A stretch of 45,497 nucleotides of DNA from Scenedesmus sp. ARA3 (Eukaryota > Chlorophyta > Chlorophyceae > Sphaeropleales > Scenedesmaceae), in NCBI GenBank assembly GCA_004335835.1, contig RWJK01001370.1:1-45497 (forward strand). The letters run 5' to 3'. Of the stretch, positions 22,561-34,446 are shown one piece after another (within the stretch, counting starts at the first letter, position 1; each line of letters starts with the position of its first letter). A program made the position numbers and the translations under genes. The notes under the pieces are model-generated. The model did no database searches. It saw only the letters and a program-made list of their open reading frames with translations, and was not told where the DNA came from.

Positions 22561-24490
22561 GCAGAAGTGGGTGCCAGTGTTGCGCGTGTGTCGCTGAGCT
22601 GCAGCCCCTGTGGCACAGCTGCAGTGTAGACAGTGCAGGCACCTGGCCAGTTTCACACTTTATCGGGCACTGCTAGGTGAGCAGCAGCGGTTGTAGCTCT
22701 GGGTGCTGCACACTTGAACAGCAGGCACACAGCCTGGGGTTTCCTGCTGCGTTAGTGCTGTTTGTTGTAGTATCTTGGGGCATATGAGGTAGTGCTGCAA
22801 GTGTGTACATGCTGGTTGTGGCGCTGAATGTGTTCTACAGGTGCTGAACACGGTGTGCTGTCAACAAGTTGATGTTGTTATTCATACAAAAACAACTCAT
22901 GGTCGCTAGTCAGGCAATGGCATCAAAGAGTGCATGTTTTTGGATGCAATGCCACCTACTCAGCAGGCCTGCTTCCTAAACACATTGACTGTGCCCTAGC
23001 TCTCAGGTCCAGGCTTCTTGTGTTCTACCACAGCCTGTTGTATATCTTGGCACAGGGGGCGTTGATGACGCACTGTTCGTGCTACTTGTGTTATGCTGCT
23101 TTCATTGCTTTGTCTCAATGGCATACTGTGCGTTTGGTCACTGACCAACATACTATGCATTTCCCTGGAATGGCTGCATTGAACTGAATACGTATTATTC
23201 CATGATTGATGCGTGGCGCTGCTTTGCCTTTCAGCATCTTGCATACCAACCTACAGCGTTCCTGAGCAAGCAATGGATTGGGGCTGTTGCCCCTTTTGCT
23301 GCTGCTGTAGAATGTCATTGTAGACAATGCAGTATTGGGCTGCTGGCGCGAGTCAAGGTGGCAGGTGCTGTGCTGACCCAGGCCACAGATAGCAGGTTGC
23401 AGGCACTAAGTGTACTGTGCTGCTTGCATCCCCTAGTGACTACTGTGCTGGACGGCTGCAGCAAGCTGTCGTGCTGGTGGCCGCCATGCACTGCGGCGCT
23501 GATGCCGCCTGCCAGCCAGTTTCTCAGGGCTTGAGGTCTCCATTACTTCCAAATTCTTCTTGGCGAGAGCGGGTGTCTGTGGTTTATGAGGTTCGAACCT
23601 TGCAAACTTGCACATGCTGTCTGCAGTTGCTGCGACCAGGACCAAGAACTGTACCAGGGCATTTTGATGGTCCGTGGCAGCAATGTAACAGATGTTGCAA
23701 GCGTTGCAGCGGGCAGAGCACCGCTCAGATGATCATGAACTGGTTGGGTTACAGCCTGACAGACCTTGAAGCCCACAGCTGGCATCCTTGAATGCAACAG
23801 ACACTTCAAACCAGGGAGCAACATACCCATGGCTCTCCCAGCAACACGACACGTGCACCCTGCTGCAGTGCTGGCTGCCACTTGCATGCTCAACACACAC
23901 CGTAGCAGCGCCACACAACAGCACCAACCTTGGCTTAGGAAACTCTCCTCCATGAGCCCAAGCCCTACCCTGTGAATCTTCTCATGATTTCATGACACAA
24001 GCAAACATTACCGTGCTATCACGCACAAAGCTTTGCCCACAAGCCACACAACGTCGCCTGTCAGCGCTGGTGCTGGCCAGAGCATGCATCCCAGCTACAC
24101 CTGTCACAGGCAGCGCAGCCAAACCATTAACGCTGTGCATTGCCAATCCTCATACAATACCCCAAGTCCACACAGGTGCTTGCAGGCAGCTTGCACACTC
24201 AGCCACCCAGCCTGGATGCCAAGATGGCCACGCGTGGACATATGCATCGCATGTTGCTGACACCACCAGCAGCAGCACGCCGAAAACCAAACATACAACA
24301 CACCCTGGCACCAGCTTTCACGCATGAGCATGTGCTGGCAGCACCCACCATGCCGGCAAGGGCAACAGAAACAGACATTGACATTGCTTGCAAGCACCAC
24401 TACATGCTTTCACCATGCAGCACACTGCTCTGTCCTCCCACCAACCCACCAAGCATACTTCATCAAAGCGGCATTCAGCGCCGCACAGCA
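22561..24490. other. intergenic region, no gene seen
   Basis: Convergent spacer of 1.9 kb between the DUF1990 and F-box genes. Open frames up to about 135 codons occur but lack recognisable domains and do not chain into a spliced model. It is less repetitive than most of the window. Confidence 0.5.
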
Positions 24491-27400
24491 TCAAAGCAGC
24501 GTCACAGCACCCTGCAGCCCCTGCTGCAGCTGCACAGCCACCCCCCGCAACAGCACACATTGCACATCGATATTAGGCTCCTCAGCAGGGTCATCATACT
24601 CGTGCATCTTATCCTCACTGCTTAGCAGCTTTAGCATAGCCACATTGCCAGAATGCACGCCACGCAGCGGCATGCGCAGCAGCAGGTGCGGCGGCACACT
24701 CGCATCATCAGGTACCAGCTCAGTCAAGCCGCTAGGGGGGCCGCAGGTGGTCACTGCAGGCACGCCGCTGCTGCGCCAGCCGGCATTGCACGACAAGCTG
24801 CTGCTGCGCTGCCCCTGCCGCTGCTGCTGCAGGTGTGGCTCGCCGGCCGCAGCAGCTGTTGTGTCTACCGTCATCGCTGCTTGCTGCCCTTGCTGCTGCT
24901 GCTGCTGGTCCTCTGCATCATCACTCATGGCTGCGTCTTCCTCAGCAGCTGTGCCGCCCACAGCAGGTGCTGCTGCTGCTGCATGCGCAGCAGCAGAGGC
25001 TGCAGCAGCCGCAGCTGCTGCACTCTCGACACCATCGCCCTCATCTTCCATATCCACATCTTCAAAGCCGCCGTCTGCTGAGCTGCTAACTGCTGCGCTG
25101 TCTGGCGTTGATAGCATCTCTGCCTCTTCGTCTTCTTCTGCTCCTGCTGCTGCTCCTGCTGCTGCTGCTGTGCTGGCGTGCTGCTGCTGCTGCAGCGCAG
25201 GAGAAATTTCTTCGCCTTCATCCGAGGATTCTTCCATACTGCCTGAGGAAGCTGTTGCATAGCCTGGCTGCGCTTCCTGTGACGAAGCCTCCAGCACTAC
25301 TGGACCTGCATCTGCATCTGCTGCTGCTGCAGCAGCTGCTGCTGTGTCCGAGTCTACATCTATCGCTGCTGCGTCTACGTCTGCTGCCGGGCCGTCTGCG
25401 CTGTCTGACTCTACGTCAATCACGTCATGCTGCTGTTGCTGCTGCTGCGGTTCGGTTGCTGCTGCTCCATCTGGCATGCCAGCCAATGGGGCCTGCTGGG
25501 GTGTGCTGAACCTGCAATGCCGCAAGCACAGGCAGCAGCACATGCAGCAGACTGTCAGACGGTGATGGTACTGGCAATGCTACTGGTGGTGTCTTCTTCG
25601 TTTGACACTGAACCTTGTACCTCTGCTACACATCACACAATCAACAGTACGCTGCTGCAGCCACACATCAGCAGCAGGACCTAGCTGCGGCAACAGACAC
25701 AGATACATGTTTTCCATGCCAGCTTATGTCAAATGCTTACATATACAATGGAAACTCTCTGTCAACAGAGCGCCTCCCAGCCTCACATGAACCACACCAC
25801 CGGCCGCATGTACCACCCCCCCTGCGCCCCGTACCCGCTTCACATCACACAATCAACATTACAGACACACACACCATACAACCAGCAGCAGAGCCCAGCT
25901 ACCCATAAAAGAACACGATGTGCAGCGCCCAGCCTCACCTAAACCACACCACCGGCCGCATGTACCACCCCCGCTGCGCCCGCGCCTCTCGCTGCGCTGC
26001 ATCCAGCGGAGCAAACTCCACCCACTGCACACCTGTGCCCTCGCCCTGCTGCAGCACGGGTGGCAGCAGGCCTGCGGCAACAGCAGACAGCACTTGATCC
26101 AGCGTGTTTGCGCCATCAAGTGCTGCTGCAGCAGGGTCATGCTTCAACGCAAGCACCTGCTGCAGCTGAGGGTTGCTGGTAGAGCCATCCGCGCTGCTGC
26201 TGCTGCTGCTGCCAGGTGCTGCTGTTGCTGCTGCTGCTGGGTGTTGGCCTAGCAGCAGCGCTCCTGCCGCCAGTGGGCAGGTGAAGTGGCCCACTCTGGA
26301 CACAGCCACCTCATGCACCAACGCTGCACAAGCCAACGGGCGCAGCAGAGACAATAACAGCAGTGCGGACACAGTTGAAAGCGGCACAGTTGAGCGCCCC
26401 ATTGTCACTGATAGCAGTGTGTGGTCACTGCTGCTGCACAAACGGCTCATGATGCAAATCTCTCGCGTAGCACACGTGCAAATGATGACAGCCGGAAGAT
26501 CAAACCATGCTGCTGCACTCCTGCTACTGCTGCTCGAAGAGCTGTCCAGAAACTGTGCCCTTCTATAAATCATTCTCTATATCCCGGCTCACCCGTTGTG
26601 CGCGAGCTGTCTTGCTGCCCAAACCACTCCAGCTGCTTGCTATCATACATGTGCCGCGCGGCCCGTTTTGGCCCCAGCGCGCCAGCAGCAACAGCAGCAG
26701 CGGCAGCTTCACTGCTTTTGCCTGCTGCTGCAGACACTGCTGGCACTGCTGCTGCCGCAGGTGCTGGAACTCCTTGCTGCACCTCCTGCTGCTGCCGCCG
26801 TTGCTGCTGCGTGGTATCAAACAAGCTACTGCCAGGCCCTGCTGCCGCCAGTGCCGCCTGCGCTGCGCGTGCTGCTGCAACGACCGCATCTTGCGGCACC
26901 TGCTGCACCGAACTATAAAGCCCATGGCCCTGCCGTGCCTCTATACGCTGCGCTGCTGCATCTAACTTGAGCAGCTCCTGCGGCACTTGGTTTGCAGGAA
27001 CATCGCGCAGCAGCAGCCTGCCCCATGTGCTGCCCTGCTGGTGCAGCACCAAGTCCTGCAAGGAGAAAGAGAAAGAAGAAGTAGTCAAAGGCAGGCGCAT
27101 GTGCATTTTTTTGTGGACAAGAACATGTGTGTGAGTTCTCATGTGGTCGCCAGTAAGCGAAGGCACATGATGCACTTCAACAAAAGATTGACATGTGGAT
27201 GCAACCGGCATCAAGCAGGGGCATACAACGCTCAGGCGCAGCTTGGCTTCCACATGGTTCGACAAGCGCAATACCAAAACAAGTACTGTGGCTCACCTGG
27301 TACAGGGCATGAACAGCCTCTGCAGCCCCACAGAGCTCCGGCCAGCCACGCACCATACCAGCACAGCAGCAATCACAGCTGGCACAGGTGCACACCCCCT

Positions 27401-29277
27401 GTGGATGATCACGGGCATCCATCCTCCGCCCCAACCTTGAATCGTTGAACACAGTGAACGTACACACAGCAGTCAACATGCATTGCAGCAACAATTACTG
27501 CATGCGGAAATCATCACACACAGCCAGCAGCCCACCTGGTACAGGTCCATGAAGAGCCGCTCCAGCCCCACAGAGCTCCACCCCGCCAGGGAGGCAGCAG
27601 CCTGCGGCACGCTCTGCAGCTGCATCCCATCACTTCTAACCAATCACACTAAACACACCCCACCTGGTACAGGTCCATGAACAGCCGCTCCAGTCCCACA
27701 GAGCTCCACCCCGCCAGCGATGCAGCAGCCTGCGGCACGCTCTGCAGCTGCAGCCCAGCGGCAGCGCCGCCGGCACCACCCCCACCACCCGGAGGCCCAA
27801 ACAGCAGCGCTGCCGCGGGGGCGCAGCGTGCTACCAGGTACTGCCGGTGCTGCGCCAGTTGCACATCAAGCTCACAACCATTCGGCTGCAGGAGAGCAAA
27901 ACGGCATGGATAGGGTGTGACAGTAGCAGTGTGTGAGTAAGTTCAACAGGTATAGTGAGGGATGAGTGAAAAGGCATAGCGGAGGCAGCAATGCACAGCA
28001 GCCACATCCCGGGCAGGTAATGTGTTGATATGTAGTGCTGCAACTTGCAGGAATCCAGGCAAGCACGCCGCCCAAGACGCTTGCCAAGCCACATGCTTCC
28101 TGAATAGCTGCTGCCTGTGCTGCCGCATTGGTGTAACCACAGTGGTGGCTGCTGCAACTTGCTGGCATGGCCCACAGCTACTATACCATACCTGCAGCAG
28201 TGCTACTATGCTGATGTCTGACTTGCCATCGCTGCAGTGTGGCGAGTAGCAGTTGGGCTGGAAAGCATGGTCGGCCTGTGGAGGCAGCAGCAGGGGCAGC
28301 ACAAGAATAGGCAATAGGCACGCATCGTCAGCTGCTTCCTCACATGAACGCGGCAAGCTGTTTGACCCATGCTGTTGGTGCTGTGTGCAGCTGCTGTCCA
28401 CGCATCCAATGCATGCAGTCATCTGAGGTCTGGCAACAATGCGGCTGTGTCTGCTACAGCGTCCTGCATTGATGGGCCATGCCAAGATGCTGGTCACCAG
28501 CACTGCAACAATGCAACCACCGCTGCGACCCGGCATGCGACGATTGCACCGTTCAATACATGTGGAAGCTGCCTAACACACGTCCTGCATGATGTTGGTC
28601 AGCACAGTTTGACCGCTAGGGAGCCTCCTCAACAGCAGCAAACCAACTGCTGTCCTGCAAGCAGCTGCTGCTCACCCAGTACGTCAAGTCATCTGGCATG
28701 CCATCACAGCCGCCATCTGTGTACACTGCTGCAAAGCGCAGCGCGTGTGCTGCTTTGCTGGATGCTAGCTGCTTGTAGGTGCTCTGCAAGTCCACGCCTT
28801 GACTTCCTGCAGCCTGCAGCTCCATGAGCAGGCAAAAGTGTGATCAGCAGTGCAACAGGTTGCAGCGGTCCTTGCGCAGCTCCTGGATTCTGGATGATGC
28901 GTTTGTTGGGTTACTGTGCTGTGCATTGCAACATGCGATGCTGGTATGTGCTGCTGGGCGCACGCATGCATGAATGTGTCAGCGCCAGGGTGCTTGCAGG
29001 AGGGAGAGAGGCGTGTGGAGATGCAACCAGCATGGTATGCCACGTCTGCTTGTGTTAGGCTGTTATACATAGGCCCTTATACATGGGCCGTATAACGGTA
29101 ATTTGAGCTTACCTGAATGTACAAGCCGAAGTCCTGCTGAAGCAGCGGTTGCCAAAGAGAGTTGGCATTCACTACTGTTGCAAGGGTGCTGCTGGCCAGA
29201 GAACAGGAACACAGCGAGCGGGGCTCCAAGTGCGACAGGATAGCATGAAGAGCTGCTGCATCAAGTGTGTGATCCAT
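24491..29277 (-). CDS. F-box protein with acidic low-complexity C-terminus
   Basis: Seven exons in phase: 29113-29277, 28676-28813, 28192-28275, 27664-27885, 26593-27055, 25939-26323, 24491-25511; 825 residues. Residues about 4-50 fit an F-box (LHAILSHLEPRSLCSCSL... LWQPLLQQDFG), the Skp1-binding module of SCF ubiquitin ligases. The following region (residues 56-360) looks folded and probably recognises the target: YTDGGCD, DLTYW, a Cys-containing CYSPHCSDGKSD segment, QHRQYLVARC, GLERLFMDLYQ, STWGRLLLRDVP. Residues 358-450 include HEVAVSRVGHFTCPLAAG. Residues 486 to about 740 are Ala/Asp/Glu/Gln low complexity, acidic. I cannot name the substrate-binding domain. The start is the first ATG of its frame. 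Introns 4 and 6 hold reiterated exon edges. It shares a 379-bp divergent spacer with the BTB-kelch gene. Confidence 0.82.
25781..25990 (-). repeat. duplicated donor edge of F-box exon 6
   Basis: The end of exon 6 (25939 onward, encoding RGWYMRPVVW) is repeated 152 bp downstream in the mRNA sense at 25781-25836. About 45 of the first 50 bases match. The copy keeps GTGAGG but the preceding bases differ (TTCAT instead of TTTAG). Confidence 0.82.
27298..27745 (-). repeat. three-copy array of the F-box exon 4 donor edge
   Basis: The last part of exon 4 (ending GLERLFMDLYQ then GTGGG, 27664-27745) recurs at 27537-27620 nearly unchanged and at about 27298-27345 in diverged form, all within intron 4. 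Each copy preserves CTGTACCAG|GTG, so three equivalent donors lie in a row. Confidence 0.88.
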
Positions 29278-29656
29278 CTTCGTCAGCTGCTGCGGGCAAG
29301 TTTGCCACTGAGAGTGCCGCGCTGTGCGCTCACTTGCCACACTGCTTGCTGGTCATGCTCGGTCAATGCATTGTGAAATTGGCACTGGCATTCAACCTGA
29401 TAGCTTTCGTCGCATGCTGCAAATGTAGGGCTGTAGCGAAACCCGGTTCCTCTCGTCGTATCAACTTCTTCCGAGTGTGTGTCGCAAGGCATGAATGGTA
29501 GCGTTTGTACGCGGCCGGCTTCCTGGTTTACGCAGAAGGTCATCTCTGTCTGCCGGACTTGCGTAATGCACTCGGCATCATTGCATCCCACCAAAGACCA
29601 CTGTGCAAAGCAGTGAGCAGCAGCAGGAGGAATACAACAGCAGAAGCACAGCAGCA
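29278..29656. promoter_or_regulatory. divergent spacer shared by F-box and BTB-kelch genes
   Basis: 379 bp between the two start codons, so transcription of both genes must begin inside or very near it. The region is lower in CAG repeats than its surroundings. No specific motif was recognised. Confidence 0.5.
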
Positions 29657-32600
29657 ATGGCTGCAGAAGGGTCGGATGAATGGGTGAAGATCATGGCTGA
29701 TGACTTCACAGCCATTGTGTCAAAGCGCATCCTGCTGGCCCAGGCAGACTCGCATCTGGCACAGGTGATCTCACCCTCACCCTCAACGAATCTCCATGAA
29801 ATCCTGCCGCGCTGTGGTGCTCATTGGTTGCTTTACCACACGTTTTGTTATTTCCTTGCTTGAGACTGTGAAAGCCAGCATTTTTCGTTGCTGCGCAGAG
29901 CTAGAATTCCAATCTGGTGCAGCTTGTTAGACCATTCACTCACTTCGCTGCATGCACCTGCTTGCACCTGGTGCTCCCCAGTTGCAGCACAGCCCTCTTG
30001 CATGTGCCAATAGCACGCCAACACCTTTCAGCTAGCATAAACCTCACGTTTGACTTGTTCTCAGGTTCAACCTTGTCTCAGTCAAACTTCATCCTGCTGC
30101 GCTGCTGCAGCTGGTGGAATACGCGCTGCAGCGCAACCCCAGCAGCCCCGAAGTGCGCCTGGATACCTCAGCGGCAGTAGCAGCAGAAGTGGTTGCAGCG
30201 CTGCGGCAGGGCCCTGCCTATGCACTGCCTGCGGGCGACCGCCGGCTGCTGGCTGCAGTGAAGCACCAGCTGGACTATCTGGGGCTGCAGCTGCAGCCAG
30301 CAGCAGGAGAGCAGCACTACCTGGTGGTGCCTACCTACGACCTTGCCACTAACCTGCAAGACCTGTGAGTGCACTGTCTGCTAGTTGGCTGTTGCAAGAA
30401 GGCGCGTGGCTGCTGCTCTGGTAGCTGGTGCAGCATGTGTGTTGCGTGGCTGGAGTGTCTGACCAGAGGCATGCTTGCTAGCCACATCGTGGTGTGCAGA
30501 TTGTGCTTGAGCATGACTCTCTGGTGTTTGGACTTTGCAGGCAGCGCCCAGAGAAGTACGGCCTGCTGATGTACAGCAGCGCTGCACGCGGGTGGGCCAA
30601 CAGGGCAGGTGGGAAACAGTGTTGATAACAGCCATGCCGTGCATGCATGGCAGCGACTTGGTGGTACAGGCATCTGGTGATGCTTCGCATCGCATTCAGT
30701 CTTGGCTAAGCCAGACATGCTGTGTGTGCACCTGCTTACAGTTCAGTGCCCTGCTGCTTTGTGCTGGCACGGGATGGTATAGCATGCCAGCAGCACGCTG
30801 CGCCCTATGTTAGGCAAGCTAGCATGTCTTGCCATGTGATACAGCGCCACCTGACCAACAGACTGCCGTGTGCATCGACTCCCGGCTTGCTCCATTTTGA
30901 GTCTGCTCTGCTGCCGAGTCACACTGTTGTACACTGTAGTGTTGTTGACGCACCGCGCAGTCTCTGCTGTGCTATGGCGGCCGCTGCTGCAGGGCGTGAC
31001 GACCCCCGCCCTAACTTCCTGAAGCAGCAGGCATATCATGAAGAGCTGCCCGCTGACCTTACATGCCTGGCCGGTGTGATCCGCGCAGAGTACACAAGCA
31101 TTGGTGAGTCATGCCTGGCGCAGACACCCACCCCATCCAATATGGCATGTTTGTGCGGCGTGGATGTATTTGCAGCACAGCAGCATCCAGTCTGCGTGCT
31201 GGTGTATGAAGCACCTAGTGTGTGGCAGAGCAGCAGCAGCAGCAGCTGTTGAGCAGATACTATGATGGCTGTTGTTGCACAAGCGTCATAATGCGGTGCA
31301 TCACCTGATTCTTTCGACTCCAGGCACACGCTGAAAGCCAGGCTCCGCATCACAGCACACCTTGCTGCAGCAAGCGCTGCACTGCATCTTTTCAAGGCTG
31401 TAACTGCCATATCTCTGAGTCAGTCAGACAATGATGCAGCTAGCGCTCTGTATATGTATGTGTGTGGGTGTGTGTCCTGCGCAGGCGAAGATGTGATATA
31501 CTTTGTCAACGGCGGTGTCCACGCCATCGGCGAGGCAGCCGGACTCACGGCAACTGGGAAGGTTCTGGATGCAGGCCGCCGCCAGCTGAATTCGCATTGA
31601 TCTGCGATGCTGCCATGACTGCCGCCAAGTCACACCTGTACATGTTAGGCGGCGAGAACCTGACAGGACAGTGGGCTACCACGCCGCTGCGCAAATACGA
31701 TCCAAGCATTGACACATGGTCAGTGTTTCTTAACATGTTATCTGACGGTCTTTGTCAGCTAGCTGCTGACTCCAATGACTCGCCTGCCTTGAACTGCTTG
31801 CTGTCTCCTTGCCTGAGAAAGCAAACACACTTACCTGAGCAGGTGACTGCAGAGCAGCTGCGTCTGCCTGGGTCACCACGAAGTTGCCGCGCAGTTGCTC
31901 AAGCTGTTACTAACGTGTGGCTGCTGCATGCACAGGTTTGAAACGGACCCGCCGTCATCCGTAGAGCGGCTGACCAACTCTGCACTTGTCAGCAACAGGC
32001 ACGAGGTGCGGCTTAAACTGCTGCGGCGGTGCATTGCTGATGTCTGCATGCAATCCTTCACAGCCGAAGGAGTAGTGCAGCAGTCGCAGTGTTCTATGCA
32101 GCTAAGTTAGTATATCTGTGCATTTAGCCATCACGCCTTCATCTGATAAGCGCAGCTGCGCTTGCTGGAACCCCTCTGACATGCATGCTGCCTCTTCCAC
32201 TGCCTGCAGGGCATGCTGCTGTCGATTGGTGGCTACAGCACATCCGCTGCAGACGACCAGAATGAAGCAGACAGGAACAGGCCCATGTCTGATCGCATTG
32301 CCATGCTGGACATTGCCAGTGGCAGGTATGCAACACTATTATAAGGACCAAACTACGCAGTAGATGCAAAGCTGTGCGCTTTCAAGCCACTGTGACAAAG
32401 CTGGATCATGAGACACCAGCATTTAGTGCCAGCAGCAGCTGTGCCTGGCGAGCTTGGTGCAGACAACGCGTTACACGCTTTCCTTAACCCTGCCCACCAC
32501 GCACCAAAACTGTACCACCAAACCCACGCAAACATGCACCGGGCTTGCACGCACTGAGCCTTCCAGCAACTTGATCAATGGCTGCTGCTGGCAACCGGCG

Positions 32601-33458
32601 CGCGCGTGCTTGCGCTGTCTGAGGCTGCATGTTTCTAGCAGCTCCATGCAGCCGCCCTTGGCCAAGGGCGCCTTTGCATGGCCTAGATGGGTGACTGCAG
32701 TGTGTGTCATGCTGTGCAGATGGACTAACAACCCAAGCGGCTGCAGGTGGCCAGGCGCTGCACTCACAGGTAGCTATTCTGTGTGTGTTCATTCTTGTTG
32801 CTGTGCGCTGTCACGGTTTCTTGGCGGTGTGGAGGTGTGCAGTGTGGGGGCCGTCACGCTGCTGCTGGCAGAGGCAGGAGTGCTGCTTTCATGTCAGTCC
32901 ACAACAGCTGACTTCCGCTGGTGCATGAGACAGGCTCTGTGGCTGAAACAATGCTGATGCCTTCCCTGCTGCGTCCCGCGGCATGTTTTCACAGGTCCTC
33001 GCTACCCACGGGGAGGCTTGCCGCGTCCCAGCCTGTCAGCTGCTGCATACGATGAGTACAGCGTGATGGTGGTGGCTGGCGTGAAGGGCCAGCAGGCGTG
33101 TGTAGATGTGCTGGACCTGCGCGCCTGGCGCTGGCGCGAGGGCATTGCACAGCTGCAGCGGCCTGGCAAGGACTCACGAGGTGTGAGTGTGGTGGCATAC
33201 GAGGGGAAGGTTGTGGCGATGGGTGGGCAGGCAGCAGGCACAGTAGGGGATGACAATGAGGAGGCAGATGAAGCCCAGCAGCAGCAGCAGCAGCAGCAGG
33301 GAGAGGAGGATGAGCAGGAGTTGGCGTTCACACAGACTGGTGTACGAGAGGTGTGGAGCTACGACCCAGCAGCCAATGCATGGAGCAGCGACGGCATTGC
33401 GCGCATGCCATTTGGCATTAGTAGGGCAAGCCCTGTGGTGGCGCGCGTGTCTGTGTGA
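29657..33458 (+). CDS. BTB(T1-like)-kelch protein, one frame break in exon 5
   Basis: Nine exons: 29657-29764, 30111-30364, 30541-30608, 30993-31103, 31485-31718, 31936-32005, 32210-32325, 32720-32769, 32995-33458; about 490 residues. Residues 1 to about 95 resemble a T1-type BTB: LAQADSHLAQ, EVRLDTSAAVAAEVVAALR and KHQLDYLGL. Kelch-type blades follow: VIYFVNGGVHAIGE, HLYMLGGENLTGQW, KYDPSIDTW, GMLLSIGGYSTS, MLDIASGRW, VMVVAGVKGQQACVDVLDL, KVVAMGGQ and VWSYDPAANAW. BTB-kelch proteins commonly link substrates to cullin-3 ligases. All junctions keep phase, but inside exon 5 the upstream frame meets TGA at 31598-31600 and the homology continues in another frame from about 31585. This could be an indel (real or assembly) or an unrecognised intron. 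A loop in the last exon carries poly-Gln. Confidence 0.8.
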
Positions 33459-33712
33459 ACATCAGGGGGTGACGTTAGGTGATGCCGTTGTTGCTGCGTG
33501 TGGCTGCAGCGCTGCCAACGCAGTTGGTGCACCTGAGCCATTTTGATGTTAAAGCATCTTTGCAATGCATGAGATAACACTGCTTGTCTAATGTTACACA
33601 CTATCGGCCTCGTGATGGGTGCTGCATTCGAGTTTCATGTGATGCATGTATTGCCATCCGCAAGCTGGCTGTGCACAATGAAGCATCTTGAGCTGGTGTA
33701 GGGTGGCAGCAA

Positions 33713-33717
33713 TGTAA
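33713..33717 (+). terminator. candidate TGTAA polyadenylation signal for BTB-kelch
   Basis: TGTAA 255 bp after the stop codon, the right position and strand for a chlorophyte polyadenylation signal. Motif-only evidence. Confidence 0.35.
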
Positions 33718-33817
33718 CTCTCCCCTTTGCCCTCGTTGCAGTGGCTATCAGCAACAGGGACTGACGGTGTTGTAGAGCATCGGGTGCATGCATGGGTGGG
33801 GTAGTACAATCAGCCTC

Positions 33818-33998
33818 CGATCTGGTATCAGTGCTTGCATCGTTTTCCATCTGGTTTCAATGCTTGCATGTGGTCCATCTGGTTTCAATGCTTGCATGTG
33901 GTCCATCTGGTTTCAATGCTTGCATGTAGTCCATCTGGTTTCAATGCTTGCATGTGGTCCATCTGGTTTAAATGCTTGCATGAGGTCCATCTGGCTGG
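33818..33998. repeat. 28-bp minisatellite, about six units
   Basis: Units starting at 33846, 33874, 33902, 33930 and 33958 share TCCATCTGGTTTCAATGCTT plus GCATGTGG with one or two changes. A degenerate unit precedes them and a partial one follows at 33986. Confidence 0.95.
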
Positions 33999-34136
33999 GT
34001 TCCGTGCAACAGAGCAGCATTCCACATGCGTGTGTGTACAGCCCCTTGAATATGCAACAGGTGTGTCTATTGCATGAGGTCGTGCTGCTGAACTGCTGTG
34101 CCTGCATGAACCGCCCGCTTGCAGCACCAGGGCCTA

Positions 34137-34197
34137 GGGCAGGGGGCTTCCTGGTCCAGCATTGTTTGATGGTGCGCAGTGATGCATGTAGCATGTA
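34137..34197 (+). repeat. dispersed repeat, copy B
   Basis: Carries CTGGTCCAGCATTGTTTGAT then GGTGCGCAGTGATGCATG. Intergenic; same orientation as copies A and C. Confidence 0.75.
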
Positions 34198-34376
34198 TGT
34201 ATCAGTTGGTCACTACACAGCACATGTGCTGAGTGGCCATGCCGCAGCAGGCTCTCAAGCGGGGCCTGTTACACTGACTCTTCCAATGACAGTTGAACTC
34301 ATTCAGGATTGAAGCATTGCGTTTGTTGGACATGCCCTGTCTGGCGCGGAGCTGTCTGCAGTTCGATGCACTCAGT

Positions 34377-34446
34377 GCTGAGAACTGGCTGCTTGTGCAT
34401 GGACCTTGCAGGCTGAGAACTGGCTGCTTGTGCATGGACCTTGCAG
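34377..34446. repeat. 35-bp tandem pair
   Basis: GCTGAGAACTGGCTGCTTGT followed by GCATGGACCTTGCAG occurs at 34377 and again, unchanged, at 34412. Confidence 0.92.

Noticed and set aside
23202..23791. Overlapping frames in the DUF1990/F-box spacer
   Set aside because: No recognisable domain, no consistent splice chain and normal for non-stop chance at this base composition.
25500..25543. Start codon of the F-box C-terminal block as an independent gene (MCCCLCLRHC...)
   Set aside because: A good acceptor at 25512-25513 joins it in phase to the upstream exon; the leading residues are intron.
33818..33998. CRISPR-like array of regular 28-bp repeats
   Set aside because: Units are contiguous with no unique spacers; it is a minisatellite in eukaryotic DNA.
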